NCBI RefSeq assembly: GCF_029168945.1
Contig: NC_083605.1
Location: 73,054,969-73,118,968, forward strand
Direction of reading: 5' to 3'
DNA: 64,000 nt
Source of the DNA: Cannabis sativa
Lineage: Eukaryota > Streptophyta > Magnoliopsida > Rosales > Cannabaceae
Shown in pieces: positions 11,946 to 23,488 of this stretch; position 1 is the first letter of the stretch, and each line of letters starts with the position of its first letter. The notes under the pieces were generated by a model. That model was not told where the DNA came from and did no database searches. It was given only the letters and a program-made list of their open reading frames with translations. The position numbers and the translations under genes are program-made.

Positions 11946-12759
11946 TTACATAAATAACATGCTCATATAAGAATCCAAATAAAACAATAAATTCAAATAA
12001 TGGTTGATCCCATCTCAAGATACCAAACACAACATTAATATTAAGTCTTTGGACAGTAATATTAATTGCAAGCGGTACTCTTGTTGTAGTGATCAAATAT
12101 TGACAATAAATTATGTCAAACAATATGCAATCTTTGGACTAACATATTATTCACACAAAATTCCTTATAATTGTCACACATTTATCACCACAAACATGCA
12201 TGAAATTCATCCAAATATTAACTCACCTTTGGGTTAGTTAATAAATTTATGAATTACATACACATAATTATCATAATATTTTTATTAAATTAATCTACAC
12301 AAAAGAGATCACTTTGGTGATATTTTGTTTCAATTAATTTAATTATTTATTAGATATCCTTAATAAATATTAAACCAAAATTTGAATTTAATCGTTACTG
12401 TATTATTATTATTATTTAAAAATATTATATATTTTAATAAAATAATAATAATAATAATTAAACAAATGAAACAAACGAAAAACAGAACAGAATGCATCAC
12501 ATGCATTCTCTCTGGCAGGAAGAAAACAAATGAAAAATATATATATTCCTAAATCATATATACAAGAAATTACTGTATATATGCCACATAACTTAATTGA
12601 CTAACATAATTAATATATATGAGATTAGAACACAAAACTTCAATCTTTTTGTCTCATGTGAGACTTATTATACGAAAATAGTTTTCGTATTCAATAAAGA
12701 TCCAAAACTGTAATATTGACTTTTTGAATGATTTGCATGCGTACATACAATACATCAAC
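11946..12759 (-). other. Copia unit C leader, divergent, primer site missing
   Basis: The gag-proximal ~450 bases match the other leaders, but from about 12450 to 12759 the sequence is different. No TGGTATCA primer site is found before the LTR remnant. The unit therefore could not start reverse transcription by the usual route. Confidence 0.7.
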
Positions 12760-13185
12760 AATATAGCCCTAATTAATTCATGAGAATCAAATAATAGAAT
12801 ATAGATTAGCGGAAGCGTACCGGAGTCCATAGAATTGATCTTTGATTGGTATGATCTTCCAATTTTGCATCAAAACCTTTGAAACCTTATTTTCCTGATG
12901 ATGGGGATTCAGGAACTCTGTAAAAATATGATACGATGCAAAATGGGGACCCATACCTGTTATATTACCAACAGACAAACCTGTTGGCAATATTTTGGAC
13001 TATTTCTATTTGGCCCCTCATCAATATAGAAATTGTCTAATTGGTATCCACATATTAAAATCATGATAATCATGCCCTTAAGTCATAAACTTTATTCCAA
13101 AATAGACCACATAAATTTGACTTATTTATTTGATGACCCAACACACATTTTATATATACAATTGTGACCCCAATAAATTCTAACA
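12760..13185 (-). repeat. LTR shared by copia units D and C, 3' end lost
   Basis: The minus strand begins TGTTAGAATTTATTGGGG at 13185 and matches the A/B LTR along most of its length. The last ~20 bases of the LTR and the primer site are missing. This copy lacks the scar seen in the A/B LTR, so it gives the uninterrupted LTR structure. Confidence 0.88.
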
Positions 13186-13197
13186 ATCTCCCACTGG
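13186..13197 (-). other. Polypurine tract of unit D
   Basis: The minus strand reads CCAGTGGGAGAT immediately before the LTR start TGTTAG. This is the best-preserved polypurine tract of the array. Confidence 0.82.
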
Positions 13198-13594
13198 TCA
13201 CATATGTATACATATAAATGTGTTAACCTTATTGAGCTCATAACTTTGTCATCATAACCATAGGCATGTGCAATCTCGTCCATTAACTATATCAACATAG
13301 GATCAAAGCGATTTTCGTTGTATCAATCACAACTAAACCCATCAATGGTCACATATATCAACATAGCCAAATGACATAGATCAATCATGATAATGTGGTA
13401 TGAAAATTACATGCATGGTGATCTATTCATGTCAATTTTCAATTGGTCCTACTTTACTTTATGGAGATCAAAACTTTAGCTTAAATGTACAAAGTGAAAT
13501 AAACTGAATAACATAATTTCTGATCAGAAAAATATCCAAATACACATGTTTCATGAAACAAATAAAACACACTAAAGACAAACTCCCACTGAAT
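13198..13594 (-). other. Copia unit D 3' non-coding region
   Basis: About 400 bases between the pol stop codon and the polypurine tract, matching the same region of B. Nothing else is seen in it. Confidence 0.75.
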
Positions 13595-15601
13595 CTAGAT
13601 ATCCTCATAATCTAAAACACCCATACGAGCAGTGTGCTCATGAAAGACCTTGGGTGGCAAACCCTTAGTAAGGGGGTCTGCAATCATGGAGTTTGTACCT
13701 AAGTGTTCTATACAAATCTGTCCACTTTGTACCCTTTCTTTTACAACAAGGAACTTGATGTCAATGTGTTTTGACTTCGTCGAGCTCCTATTGTTGTTGG
13801 AATACAATACAGCTGACTTATTGTCACAATACAACTTAAGTGGTCTTTCAATTCTATCCACAATGCGCAGCCCAGTGACAAAATTTCTCAGCCATATACC
13901 ATGGTTGGATGCCTCATAACATGCAACAAATTCTGCTGCCATGGTGGATGAAGCTATGAGTGTTTGTTTTGCACTCCTCCATGATATAGCTCCACCACCT
14001 AACAGATATATGTAGCCCGAAGTAGATCTCCTACTATCTTGGCATCCCGCAAAGTCAGAGTCAGAGTATCCAATGATCTCAAAGTGATCTGACTTCCTAT
14101 ATGTGAGCATGTACTCTCTTGTTCTCTTCAAATATCTCATAACCTTTTTGGCTGCTTTCCAGTGATCAATTCCTGGATTGCTTAAGTATCTGCCTAACAC
14201 TCCAACAATGTACGCTATATCCGGACGCGTACAAACTTGAGCATACATAAGACTCCCAACAGCTGAAGCATAAGGAATCTTTTGCATTTCTTGAATTTCA
14301 AGGCTTCCTTTAGGGCATTGTTTAAGACAAAATTTGTCTCCTTTAACGACAGGGGTATCACCTGGTCTACAATCTTGCATGCCAAACCGTTTGAGTACTT
14401 TATCGATATAGCCCTTTTGTGATAATCCAAGAATACCCCGAGAACGGTCTCGATGTATTTGAATTCCTAACACAAAGGAGGCGTCACCAAGATCTTTCAT
14501 CTCAAAATGCTTGGATAGAAATCTCTTAGTTTCGTGCAATAAGCCTATATCATTAGTGGCAAGCAATATGTCATCGACATATAGAACCAGAAATATACAC
14601 TTACTCCCACTAAACTTATGATACACACAATCATCAACAGCATTCATCTCAAAACCAAATAAGAGAACCACTTGATGAAATTTGTGGTACCATTGACGGG
14701 AAGCTTGCTTGAGTCCATAGATAGATTTTTTTAATTTGCAAACCATTTTCTTTGGGTCACCAACCACAAAGTTTTCTGGTTGCTCCATATAAATTGTCTC
14801 ATCAATGTCTCCATTGAGAAACGCTGTTTTAACATCCATCTGATGTAACTCAAGATCAAAGTGAGCAACAAGTGCCATTATTATTCTAAAAGAGTCTTTC
14901 GATGAAACCGGAGAGAAAGTCTCTTTATAATCAATGCCTTCTTTCTGAGTATAGCCTTTTGCTACAAGACGTGCCTTAAACCTCACCACATTACCATTTT
15001 CATCCCTCTTGGTTTTAAATATCCATTTACAACCAATTGGTTTTACACCTTCTGGTAATGGGACAACTTCCCAAACTTTATTGTCTTGCATAGACTTATT
15101 CTCTTCATTCATGGCATCATTCCACTTTTGAGAGTTAGAACTTTTCATGGCCTGATGAAAATTGATTGGATCATCTTCCATCATTCCAATGCCATCCTCA
15201 TGTTCTTGAAGATACACTATGTATTCATCTGGATTAATAGCATTTCTTCTTTCTCTAGTGGACCGTCGCAAAGGCACTTGTTCTTGAGGTTGTTGAGTTT
15301 GTACCTCTGGGGTTTGATTGACTATGTTTGGTTGCTCTTGATCTAAAACTTGATCAATATTAGGATTAGAATCCTGAACATTGTCAAAAGCAACTATTGG
15401 AATAGGAATCAACTCATCTTCAAGAGAAGTGGGTGATTCTAAATCCTCCTCAAAAACAAAGTCTTTAACCGTATTTCTCCCCCCAAACTCAATATCCTCA
15501 AAGAACTTTGCAGTTCCCGTTTCAAATATATTCTTTACTTTGGGATCATAAAACTTGAAACCCCTAGATCGTTCGTAATATCCAATAAAGTAGCCGCTCA
15601 C
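13595..15601 (-). pseudogene. Copia unit D integrase end-reverse transcriptase-RNase H segment
   Basis: About 668 codons, the longest RT-containing open segment here. It begins in the integrase C-terminus ([18 protein letters not shown]), passes the Gln/Pro-rich linker and contains the complete reverse transcriptase (YVDD near 341-344) and RNase H. It carries a few private amino-acid changes relative to B and C. An in-frame stop and indels near 15602-15760 separate it from the integrase core. Confidence 0.95.
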
Positions 15602-15746
15602 GTTTTAGGTTCCAAACTCTTCTTTTCATTTGGCCTATAAGGCCTAGCCTCACTGGACATCCCCAAATGAAAGTGCTTAAGACTAGGCTTTCGCCCTGTC
15701 CAAAGCTCATAAGTTGTTTTTGCAGCTGCTTTAGTTGGTACCCTAT

Positions 15747-16781
15747 TCAAAATGTAGGTCGCCGTCTTAATTGCCTCTCCCTGCAGTGATTCGGTAAGGT
15801 TGAATGACCGATCATACTCCTTACCATATCTTTAAGAGTACGGTTTCGTCTTTCGGCAACACCATTCATGCTAGGAGATCCCGGCATAGTGTCTTGTGGG
15901 ACAATTCCACACTCCTCTAGATATCTGGCAAAAGGTCCTGGACGTTGTTCACCTGATCCGTCATATCTGCCATAGTACTCACCACCACGGTCAGACCTGA
16001 CTTGCTTTATTCTTTTGCTAAGTTGATTCTCAACTTCAGCCTTAAAAGATTTGAACACGTCCAACACTTGAGACTTTTCATGAAGTAGAAATAGGTACGC
16101 ATATCTTGAGTAATCATCTATGAATGATACAAAGTATCGTTGACCATTCCAAGAAGGTGTAGGAAATGGCCCACAAATATCTGTATGTATCAACTCTAAG
16201 ACATCGGTAGCTCTTTTCGCACCCAATTTCTTTGTTTTGGTCTGTTTGCCTTTGATGCATTCAATACAAACATCAAAGTCTGAAAAATCAATTGAATCTA
16301 AAATTCCATCAGATACAAGTCGCTCAACTCTATTTCTAGAGATGTGACCTAACCGTTTGTGCCATAAGGAACTTGATTTTTCATTATCTATTTTACGCTT
16401 AGTACCACGTGATTCCACATTCAAGGTTTCATTATAAGAAGCAACAGTGTCAAGCAAATATAAGTTGTCATAAACCATAAGTGAACCAGTTCCAACAGTA
16501 TTTGAATTAATAGATAAACTAAAGCAATTGTTTCCAAATGAACAACAATAACCCAATTTGTCCAAACAAGAAACATAAACCAAATTCCGTCTAAAAGACG
16601 GTACAACAAAAGTATCTATTAAGTCCAAATAGTAACCAATACTTAACACCAACCTAAAATGCCCTATTGCTTCCACATTTACCGACTTGCCATCTCCCAC
16701 GTAAATGCTTCTTTCAAAGATCATTTGGCTTTCGGTAACTCGAGCAACCCCGCATAGAAACACCGATGTTAGTAGTAGCAC
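15747..16781 (-). pseudogene. Copia unit D integrase core segment
   Basis: About 344 codons with the HHCC finger ([13 protein letters not shown] and CIECIKGKQ) and all three triad regions ([26 protein letters not shown]). The ends are frameshifted: near 15780 bases are lost in the LWGEALK region, and near 16720-16740 small indels occur where the protease joins. Confidence 0.92.
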
Positions 16782-17084
16782 CTAATCTAACCACCAAGTG
16801 TTTCTTGGTACTGAAGCTAAATTTACCTCAGAACAGACCAAAGTAAGAAATGTACCTTTCTTTGCTCGCCATGCAATATACTTAGCACATTCCTTCTTCA
16901 TGTGTCCTTTCATGTTGCAAAAGAAACAACCATCATCACTGTTGGTTTGAGTTTGTTTCTTATGTGCAGGACCTTTATCCTTAGCAGCCTCATTCTTTCT
17001 TTTCTTGCCCTTATCCTTAGAGGTGCTTGCCAAATGAGCACTTTCGCCTTTTCTTGCTTCAATCTTTCTTCCTCGTGAACACAA
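16782..17084 (-). pseudogene. Copia unit D gag C-terminus with zinc knuckle and protease start
   Basis: About 100 codons ending in TWWLD followed by a stop codon exactly where Ser of the D-S-G protease motif should be. It contains the CCHC knuckle [14 protein letters not shown]. The lesion differs from those in B and C, so the protease was lost independently in this copy. Confidence 0.9.
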
Positions 17085-17138
17085 AATGAAATGAGCTCAT
17101 TAAGAGTCCACTTCTCCCTTTGGCAGTTGTAACTGACC

Positions 17139-17666
17139 TTAAATTGATCGAATTGTGGAGGAAGAGAGATAAGCACTAAATGCACGAAGCAAGTCATCCG
17201 AAAGCTCAAGCTTTAGTGCCTTCAACTTTGAAGCAAGGTGAGACATTTCCATAATGTACTCCCTTATATTTTCCTTGCCCTTAAACTTCATGGAAATAAG
17301 TTTCTTTAAAAGAGTACTTGTTTCCGCCTTATCGCTTTTTGCAAAGCGCTTCTCAATTTCAGCAAGGAAAGTTGTGGCATCGGTGACCTCCTCGGACACC
17401 GCACCCCTAAAAGCCTCAGGTATGCCGCGCTTAATGATCATAAGACTCATGCGGTTTGAACGGTCCCACTTCTCATAAATCCTCCTTTGCTCGGAGGTAC
17501 TAGTATCCGTAAGAGAAGCAGGACGATCCATCCTTAATGCAAGGTCAAGATCCATGCAGCCAAGAACAATAAAAATGTTCTCCTTCCAGTCCTTAAAGTT
17601 ATTACCATTAAGGACGGGTACCGAATTAAGATTAGCAGATACACTAGCAACAGCTGAAAAGAACAA
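17139..17666 (-). pseudogene. Copia unit D gag N-terminal segment
   Basis: About 175 codons of the gag domain, nearly identical to B. The frame breaks near 17185, where one base is inserted (GCACGAAGC against GCACAAGC), and again near 17147. As in the other copies, the frame opens with a TTG codon next to a possible splice acceptor, and no nearby ATG exists. Confidence 0.92.
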
Positions 17667-18742
17667 TACAATTTCATAAATAACATGCTCATATAAGAAT
17701 CCAAATAAAACAATAAATTCAAATATTGGTTAATCCCATCTCAAGATACCAAACACAGCATTAATATTAAGTCTTTGGACAGTAATATTAATTGTAAGCG
17801 GTACTCTTGTTGTAGTGATCAAATATTGACAATAAATTATGTCAAACAATATGCAATCTTTGGACTAACATATTATTCACACAAAATTCCTTATAATTGT
17901 CACACATTTATCACCACAAACATGCATGAAATTCATCCAAATATTAACTCACCTTTGGGTTAGTTAATAAATTTATGAATTACATACACACCATTATCAT
18001 AATATTTTTATTAAATTAATCTACACAAAAGAGATCACTTTGGTGATATTTTGTTTCAATTAATTTAATTAAATATTAGATATCTTTAATAAATTTTAAA
18101 CCAAAATTTGAATTAATTGCTACTGAACATAATTATGCATATATATGAAAACACAATACACAAATATTTTAAATAAATATGTCCGATATCATATTTACGC
18201 ATATACTGGAAAAATAATCTTACTGATATTAATAATATATCTATCATCTATACATTACTTTAGGAATTAATAATGAATGAAGTCAGTGCAACAAACAACC
18301 ACAACCGTATAGATATACTTCATTAATAAAAGATGACTTTTATATATAAATATACTGTGCGGCTGTTCATGGCAGAAATATATTACTGCAAATCAAAAAA
18401 TTTCAATCGCATCTATTCATAAATGATATATATATGTACACATGATGACTTGGCATATATATATGAATTACACTGACTATAATCAAATAGTTAATTATAC
18501 CGCCCATGCCATTAAATATCTTAAACGATTGAAAACAAAAGGAGTATATTTAAATATACATATGCGACTGCTATAAATATATATGCGATAGCATAAACGA
18601 TTGAAAAGATGCAGAATCACATATCGATCAATCGCGCATATATACAACAATTATAACTAATAAAACATGTACTCATCAAATACAAAAAAATAATAATGGA
18701 AGATCAATATCACTATAAATCCTCAAGAATTAATTTAGGGAT
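17667..18742 (-). other. Copia unit D leader, partly unique
   Basis: The gag-proximal ~450 bases match units A-C. About 18120-18710 is unrelated to the other leaders and rich in ATATAT words. The last ~30 bases before the primer site match again. Confidence 0.72.
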
Positions 18743-18755
18743 GCTCTTGATACCA
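18743..18755 (-). other. Primer binding site of unit D
   Basis: The minus strand reads TGGTATCAAGAGC, two bases from the LTR end. It has the same extra A as unit A, so the variant belongs to the family and is not a private mutation. Confidence 0.85.
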
Positions 18756-18757
18756 CA

Positions 18758-18890
18758 TGTTAAAATCATGATAATCATGCCCTTAAGTCATAAACTTTAT
18801 TCCAAAATAGACCACATAAATTTGACTTATTTATTTGATGACCCAACACACATTTTATATATACAATTGTGACCCCAATAAATTCTAACA
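18758..18890 (-). repeat. Upstream LTR of copia unit D, internally deleted (133 bases)
   Basis: It starts TGTTAGAATTTATTGGGG on the minus strand (18890) and ends TTAACA before the primer site. Only the first ~125 bases of the LTR remain. About 400 bases containing the expected promoter and RNA ends are deleted, which predicts that D cannot drive its own transcription from this LTR. This is the right end of the array. Confidence 0.85.
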
Positions 18891-19189
18891 TAAACATCAC
18901 AAATTACTAAAACTCTATTATAGGGTCAAGGCTTAGTAGTTACTAAGTGTAAATACCACAAATTACTTAGCACAAATTATCGTTTCTACAGCTATCATAA
19001 AGTTATCTTTTTCAATTATAGTGAAAACTACACTCTACAATAAGATGGAATGAATTTTTAAATGATTGTTTACTAGTACATATTGAAAGAGAAATCGCTA
19101 AAAATTTTAGTATAAATTCACTTATTAATGACTTTTGTAATAAGTAAAAAAACGTTTTGTATTTTAATTTTAATTATGAATTTAATAAG
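18891..19189. other. AT-rich flank, no feature seen
   Basis: Sequence outside the copia array. The target duplication of the array would begin here (TAAAC), but its partner is outside the window. Confidence 0.5.
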
Positions 19190-19545
19190 AGATATTTACA
19201 GTGAAATCTCCTTAACATTTGCAGTTGTTATGCATATGATCCTAATAAAAAAATAGCAGTATTATTAGATCGCGTAGTAAATAATTATTATTTATCCTAT
19301 TTTTAATTAAAAATATACAAATTTGAATAGAAAAACGTTAAGTTTTTTTTATTTAATAAATGGTCTAATAATATATTATCATGTGTTTCTGAGTTGGTAC
19401 TTAATGGACTTAGTTGACACTAAAAGGTACGGCTACAATAAAATGGTAAAATAAAATACTTTTTTCGTCACTTTTTTTATTAGGGTCATATTTGTAACAA
19501 ATGTAAATTATATGAAATGAGTTTTGTCGAAAATATCTCATTTAA
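19190..19545. repeat. Foldback MITE copy related to 40847-41240
   Basis: It shares phrases with the element at 40847-41240: ATATGATCCTAAT near the left end, GTTTTTGAGTTGG-like and ACTTAATGG words in the middle, and AAATACTTTTTTCGTCAC with GGGTCATATTTGTAA near the right end. The two ends are inverted relative to each other. The copy is degenerate; no target duplication was identified. Confidence 0.5.
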
Positions 19546-19579
19546 TAAAGTCTTTTCAAAATATTTATTACCTAAATTT

Positions 19580-19627
19580 ATAATATAGTTTGGCTCCCTC
19601 TAGTTTTTTATCCTGGCTCCGCCCCTG
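19580..19627 (-). repeat. Terminus of a CAGGGGCGGAGCC TIR element
   Basis: The minus strand begins CAGGGGCGGAGCCAGGAT at 19627, the same end type as the element at 52574-52874. The opposite terminus is not visible; the body seems interrupted or lost. Confidence 0.5.
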
Positions 19628-20640
19628 ATTCACAACAAAGTAGTATTAGAACAAAGTTCGTAATCATGGTTGCACTAAATATGATGTGGAAAAATATTTA
19701 TCCTCTCCTCAAATACAGGACAATATGATATTATCAGTTTTGGGACTAAATACTCACAATTTTATTCTTAAACACTTTCCCAAAAAATCTCATACCAATA
19801 GAAATATTATCTATCCTTGTATAGTCATTATCTTTCCCATTTCTAACAAATGCAAGACTTTAATTGCACTATTAATAATAATGTTCTTGGGCGGGGAAAG
19901 TTTGAGGCAAACCTCACTCGGGAAGGGATAAGGCCTTAGAAATTTCATTGTGAACACATGTGTGATCGATCATTGGGGCTTATGTGTGCTTTTAACTTAA
20001 GACTAATATTTACAAACACTAAGTTAAAAAAAAATAAAAATAAAATAAAATTAGATTGTGTTCTTCACAAATTGGGGCTACACACTTTATTATATATTTT
20101 TATATATTTTCATTCGGATTACTCTCTCATTGTGATAAGTTTGCTTATTGCCCGTGGCCTATTAAATTTCTTAGTTCTAATACCAAAAGGACCTTAAGAT
20201 ATGAGAATAAAAAGGTGCTTTTGTTAATTCATGATTACAATGCTTAACAACTTCCTCTAGTCAAGTGAGCTACCTTCAAATAACATTAGACTTGAAGTAG
20301 ATATCTTGCTTGAATTGGAAGAAATCAAACACTGACAAAATCCTATATGGTGCCAAACTTTTAAAGTATATATAGTGTTTACAACAACAACAAAAAAAAA
20401 AAAAGAGTTTGGTCAGCACTTGGTGTTGAAAAAATTATCAACTTTTTGTTTGAGCTAGTCAAACAAGGCATATCTTTCATTGAACATGAGAATATGTCCA
20501 ATAGACATAATAAAGGTACCGTTAGAGTTCCTTTCACATGCAATTTTAAATGAAAAATTAATTCACTTGGAATTTTGAATTGATACAACATAATGCAAAA
20601 ATACAAGAATTTTCTTTCTATAATAAGAGAGCCTAGAAAT
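19628..20640. other. AT-rich intergenic stretch, no feature seen
   Basis: Short open frames occur, but none has recognisable similarity or coding character. An A-run (20390-20403) is not accompanied by Pol III boxes. Confidence 0.5.
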
Positions 20641-20965
20641 TATAATGTCTGTAATCCTATCTCCTGTCCAAATGTTCAGATGAGTTTTGTCTGATCCCAC
20701 TACATTGTGTACACTGTGAAACTTGTACAAGAAGAAATAAAAGGACAGCAGTTCCTACCAAATCCAAAATTCAAAACAGCTGCACTAAGGTTGTCAACAA
20801 AATCAAATTAAAAGGGGATAAATGGACACTAGAAACAGAAAAGTTGGTTTTAATCCACAAGTTTACAGTACAGTTTTTTCGAAAGAAGCTCTTACGAACT
20901 ATTCACGCACACAAGGAACTACCTCGTGAATAAGTGCTTCCCAAAGATGACAATTGTTGTGACCA
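20641..20965 (-). other. Probable 3' untranslated region of the VQ gene
   Basis: Less AT-rich than the flanking intergenic DNA and directly downstream of the stop codon. The exact poly(A) site cannot be placed from sequence alone. Confidence 0.4.
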
Positions 20966-21937
20966 CTATTGATCCCTCCATCTTGGACTTGAGATGGGAA
21001 AAAACCCTGATGGTGACAAGGGAAAGACAAGGCCAGGAGAGGGTGGAGGTTGAGGACCTGGACCCAAAATCCCTGTTTGACCACCCATAGGGCTAAATGA
21101 AAAATTAGGGGTCAAGGGTGGAAATTGCATCCCTGGAGAGAGCAATGGGTAGGGAGAACGCGGCGACAACAAATTGAAGTAACCGGTTGGGGACGGGAGT
21201 AGGAACTGTGAAGTTGGAGAGGGTAAGAGAGGAGGACCACCAAATTGCGGTGAAGGGAAATTATACGCAGGTGGTGGTGGTAGAGGGCCACTCATTCTAG
21301 GGGAAGGGAAAGCATGAGGCATGGAGGGGTTGGGTAGTAGCCCTGGTTGCTGTGTCTGAGGTTGACCAGGTGGCGGTGGTTGTTGATGTGGAGGTGGCTG
21401 TTGATGTGGATGAGGTTGTTGATGTGGATGGGGTGGAACAAAGTTTCCCCTAGGAGATGGGTCTAGGAATGAATTTTGAAGATATTTCATGTATGCTGTG
21501 ATGGGAGATTCAGCTGTATTAGCCCAAACTGCATCCCCAGGTGTCAATGGCATGTGAGGTGGTTGCTGTCCAAATTGAGAAGGCCTATTGTTGTATGAAA
21601 CAGGGGGAGGAGCAGCCGACATAGGTACAGGAGGAGGGACAAGAGGGGGCCGATTGATTGGTGTTAGAGGGGGTGGTCGAATCTTTTGCAACCGCATACT
21701 TTGTGGTTTTGGTGGATTATGAGGAGGTCTAGGCAAAGGATCTTGTGATGGGGAACCAGTGAGCTGCTGGACAATGTTGCGAAAATCATTCTTACTTATG
21801 TTGTAAACCTGAGGCTGAGGCTGTTGTCTAGTAGCATTGTTATTAAAGTTGGGTTGGTGCAGCGGACTCTTCCTTATATTCTTCCCTAATTTATTCACAC
21901 CCAAATGGTCATTCTGTCTATTTTTGGAGTTATCCAT
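20966..21937 (-). CDS. IKU1: VQ-motif protein, HAIKU1 (IKU1)-like
   Basis: 323 codons with an ATG start and TAG stop. The VQ motif FRNIVQQLTG lies at residues 52-61, in the setting VYNISKNDFRN...SPSQDPLPRP. The N-terminus (MDNSKNRQ..LGVNKLGKNIRKSPLHQ) and the C-terminus (SPSGFFPISSPRWRDQ) resemble Arabidopsis IKU1 as I remember it. The rest is low-complexity: Pro-rich, with a His-Gln-Pro stretch near 165-195 and repeated SP-containing phrases. VQ proteins are nuclear cofactors that bind WRKY factors through the VQ motif; IKU1 acts with MINI3/WRKY10 in endosperm growth and seed size. The protein looks complete but shorter than Arabidopsis IKU1 (about 400 residues from memory). The coding part has no intron. 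The family is firm; orthology to IKU1 rather than another VQ member is inferred. Confidence 0.9.
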   Translation of the reverse strand: MDNSKNRQNDHLGVNKLGKNIRKSPLHQPNFNNNATRQQPQPQVYNISKNDFRNIVQQLTGSPSQDPLPRPPHNPPKPQSMRLQKIRPPPLTPINRPPLVPPPVPMSAAPPPVSYNNRPSQFGQQPPHMPLTPGDAVWANTAESPITAYMKYLQNSFLDPSPRGNFVPPHPHQQPHPHQQPPPHQQPPPPGQPQTQQPGLLPNPSMPHAFPSPRMSGPLPPPPAYNFPSPQFGGPPLLPSPTSQFLLPSPTGYFNLLSPRSPYPLLSPGMQFPPLTPNFSFSPMGGQTGILGPGPQPPPSPGLVFPLSPSGFFPISSPRWRDQ

Positions 21938-22024
21938 TTTGAGAAACTCAACTGAATCTCACAACACAAGTAAACAACTTTTATCCATTCCAGATAAAAT
22001 GCAGCTTTTCATTGGGCAAGACCC

Positions 22025-23193
22025 CTGACAAATAATGAAAACAGCATAAATAATAAAGAAAATCAAAGAATAACAACTCATAAATCAAACATCAATAGAT
22101 TAACATTAATTTTATCACACTATATGCAGTACAAACTTCTGTAAAACAATTTTGCACCCTGACTTTACACGGTCCAATTCATTATCTGGTTTACCAATAA
22201 CCATCCACTGAATACTGGTAGCAATACAGGTTGAGTTCAAGAGCATAAGCGAAAACCTTGTCTCACTAAACTTTTGCCTAGGAACAAATGCTCAGGCTTC
22301 TCATTAAAGCCACCATAACATTATCATAATGTGAACCCTATTTTGATGCACTGTAATTATCCTATTTTGAAACTTCGAATTTACACATTCCTCCAACAAT
22401 AACATCCAACCTCCACAACCATGATTAGTTGCTTCCTCCAACAATCTCCTCTACCCCAAACTATAAGCTCACCTCAACCCCCTTGATCTTTCATACTATA
22501 TGTTCTTTTTTCAATTGAATAAGACAGTGAAAAATAATAAATGCTAAGTACACCAGAAGACCCTTACATCGAATATATGAGATCGTTTATGAGATACTCT
22601 TGGTAAAGAGCATATACATACATGTACACTCACTCAATTTGATAAGTTATAACAGAATCACCGCTACAAATGGTTTCTCTCTAAGGTATGCCAGGAAAAA
22701 CAAATGTATTCTTTCGCATAAGGGAAAAAAAAAGACAAAGGCGATCGGAACCTGTCGAGATTCGTAGTATCAGCAGATTAATAAATTTGTATTGTCACTT
22801 CGCAATCATCTTCTCCTACAAATTTCTTTCAAAAATAGAAATTGGGAAGTCGAGAAATATTGGGGGAAATCAATATTTTAAAAAACAGACAGTTCAGAAC
22901 TTCTTAGGCAGTTAATAATTCTTGCTCACGATCATTACTAGGGTTTTAAGAAGTTAATTCTTCTCAACCTAATGATGCAAATTGCAAACCCTAATTCCTC
23001 GTGTTTGAACAAAGTCAACCATAATTATACAAAAATTTGAACATAAAACTTCACTGAAAAATGATAAAAGTCCATAAACTCATAAACACTATCCTAAAAC
23101 CAAAGAAGCAGAGCACAAAATCACAAAAATATAAACAATAAGGCACAGAAATGAGAACAATAAAATCAAATATGAGTTGTTGAGAATTGATAC
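22025..23193 (-). other. Probable 5'-UTR intron of the VQ gene
   Basis: On the minus strand a donor CCG|GTATCA (23193) and an acceptor TTTGTCAG|GGG (22025) bound an AT- and T-rich stretch of 1169 bases. The acceptor lies 87 bases upstream of the ATG. No other gene is seen in between. Inferred from splice consensus only. Confidence 0.55.
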
Positions 23194-23456
23194 CGGTGCC
23201 CAAATATCGTAGGGTGCCGGACTGGCGTCCGAAACGATCAGATGAGTCCGTTAAGGGATCGCGATCAGAGTGGCGCTTGAGGGATCGTCACAGACAGAGC
23301 TCTTGAAAAAGGGTGAAAAGGTGAGATAAACACTTCTCAGTTCTCAGTTCTCAGTTCTGGAGAAGAAGAAGAAGGAAAAGAGTTCGAATCTGTGAGATGA
23401 GAGCTTGAAGATGAAGATGAAGATGATGATGATGATGACTGTAAAAAGATTAGGCC

Positions 23457-23488
<32 letters not shown>

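Larger units (their letters stand above)
1..18890 (-). mobile_element. Tandem head-to-tail array of a Ty1/copia LTR retrotransposon (units A-D)
   Basis: Four consecutive gag-pol regions of one Ty1/copia family lie in the same minus orientation. From right to left the order is LTR - D - LTR - C - (LTR-less junction) - B - LTR - A (cut by the window edge). The domain order gag, protease, integrase, reverse transcriptase, RNase H is that of Ty1/copia. Neighbouring units share one LTR rather than having two each. Copies B, C and D differ by few substitutions in pol, but each has its own frameshifts or deletions, and their leaders differ strongly. All look non-functional as polyproteins. Unequal recombination between LTRs or insertion into pre-existing copies would both make such an array; an assembly artefact is the main alternative. 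Confidence 0.93.

Noticed and set aside
2517..17666. An intact, active copia polyprotein
   Set aside because: Every copy has frameshifts, deletions or stops, and the protease active site is lost in all three complete units.
20388..20403. A second SINE tail
   Set aside because: The A-run has neither Pol III boxes upstream nor a target duplication.
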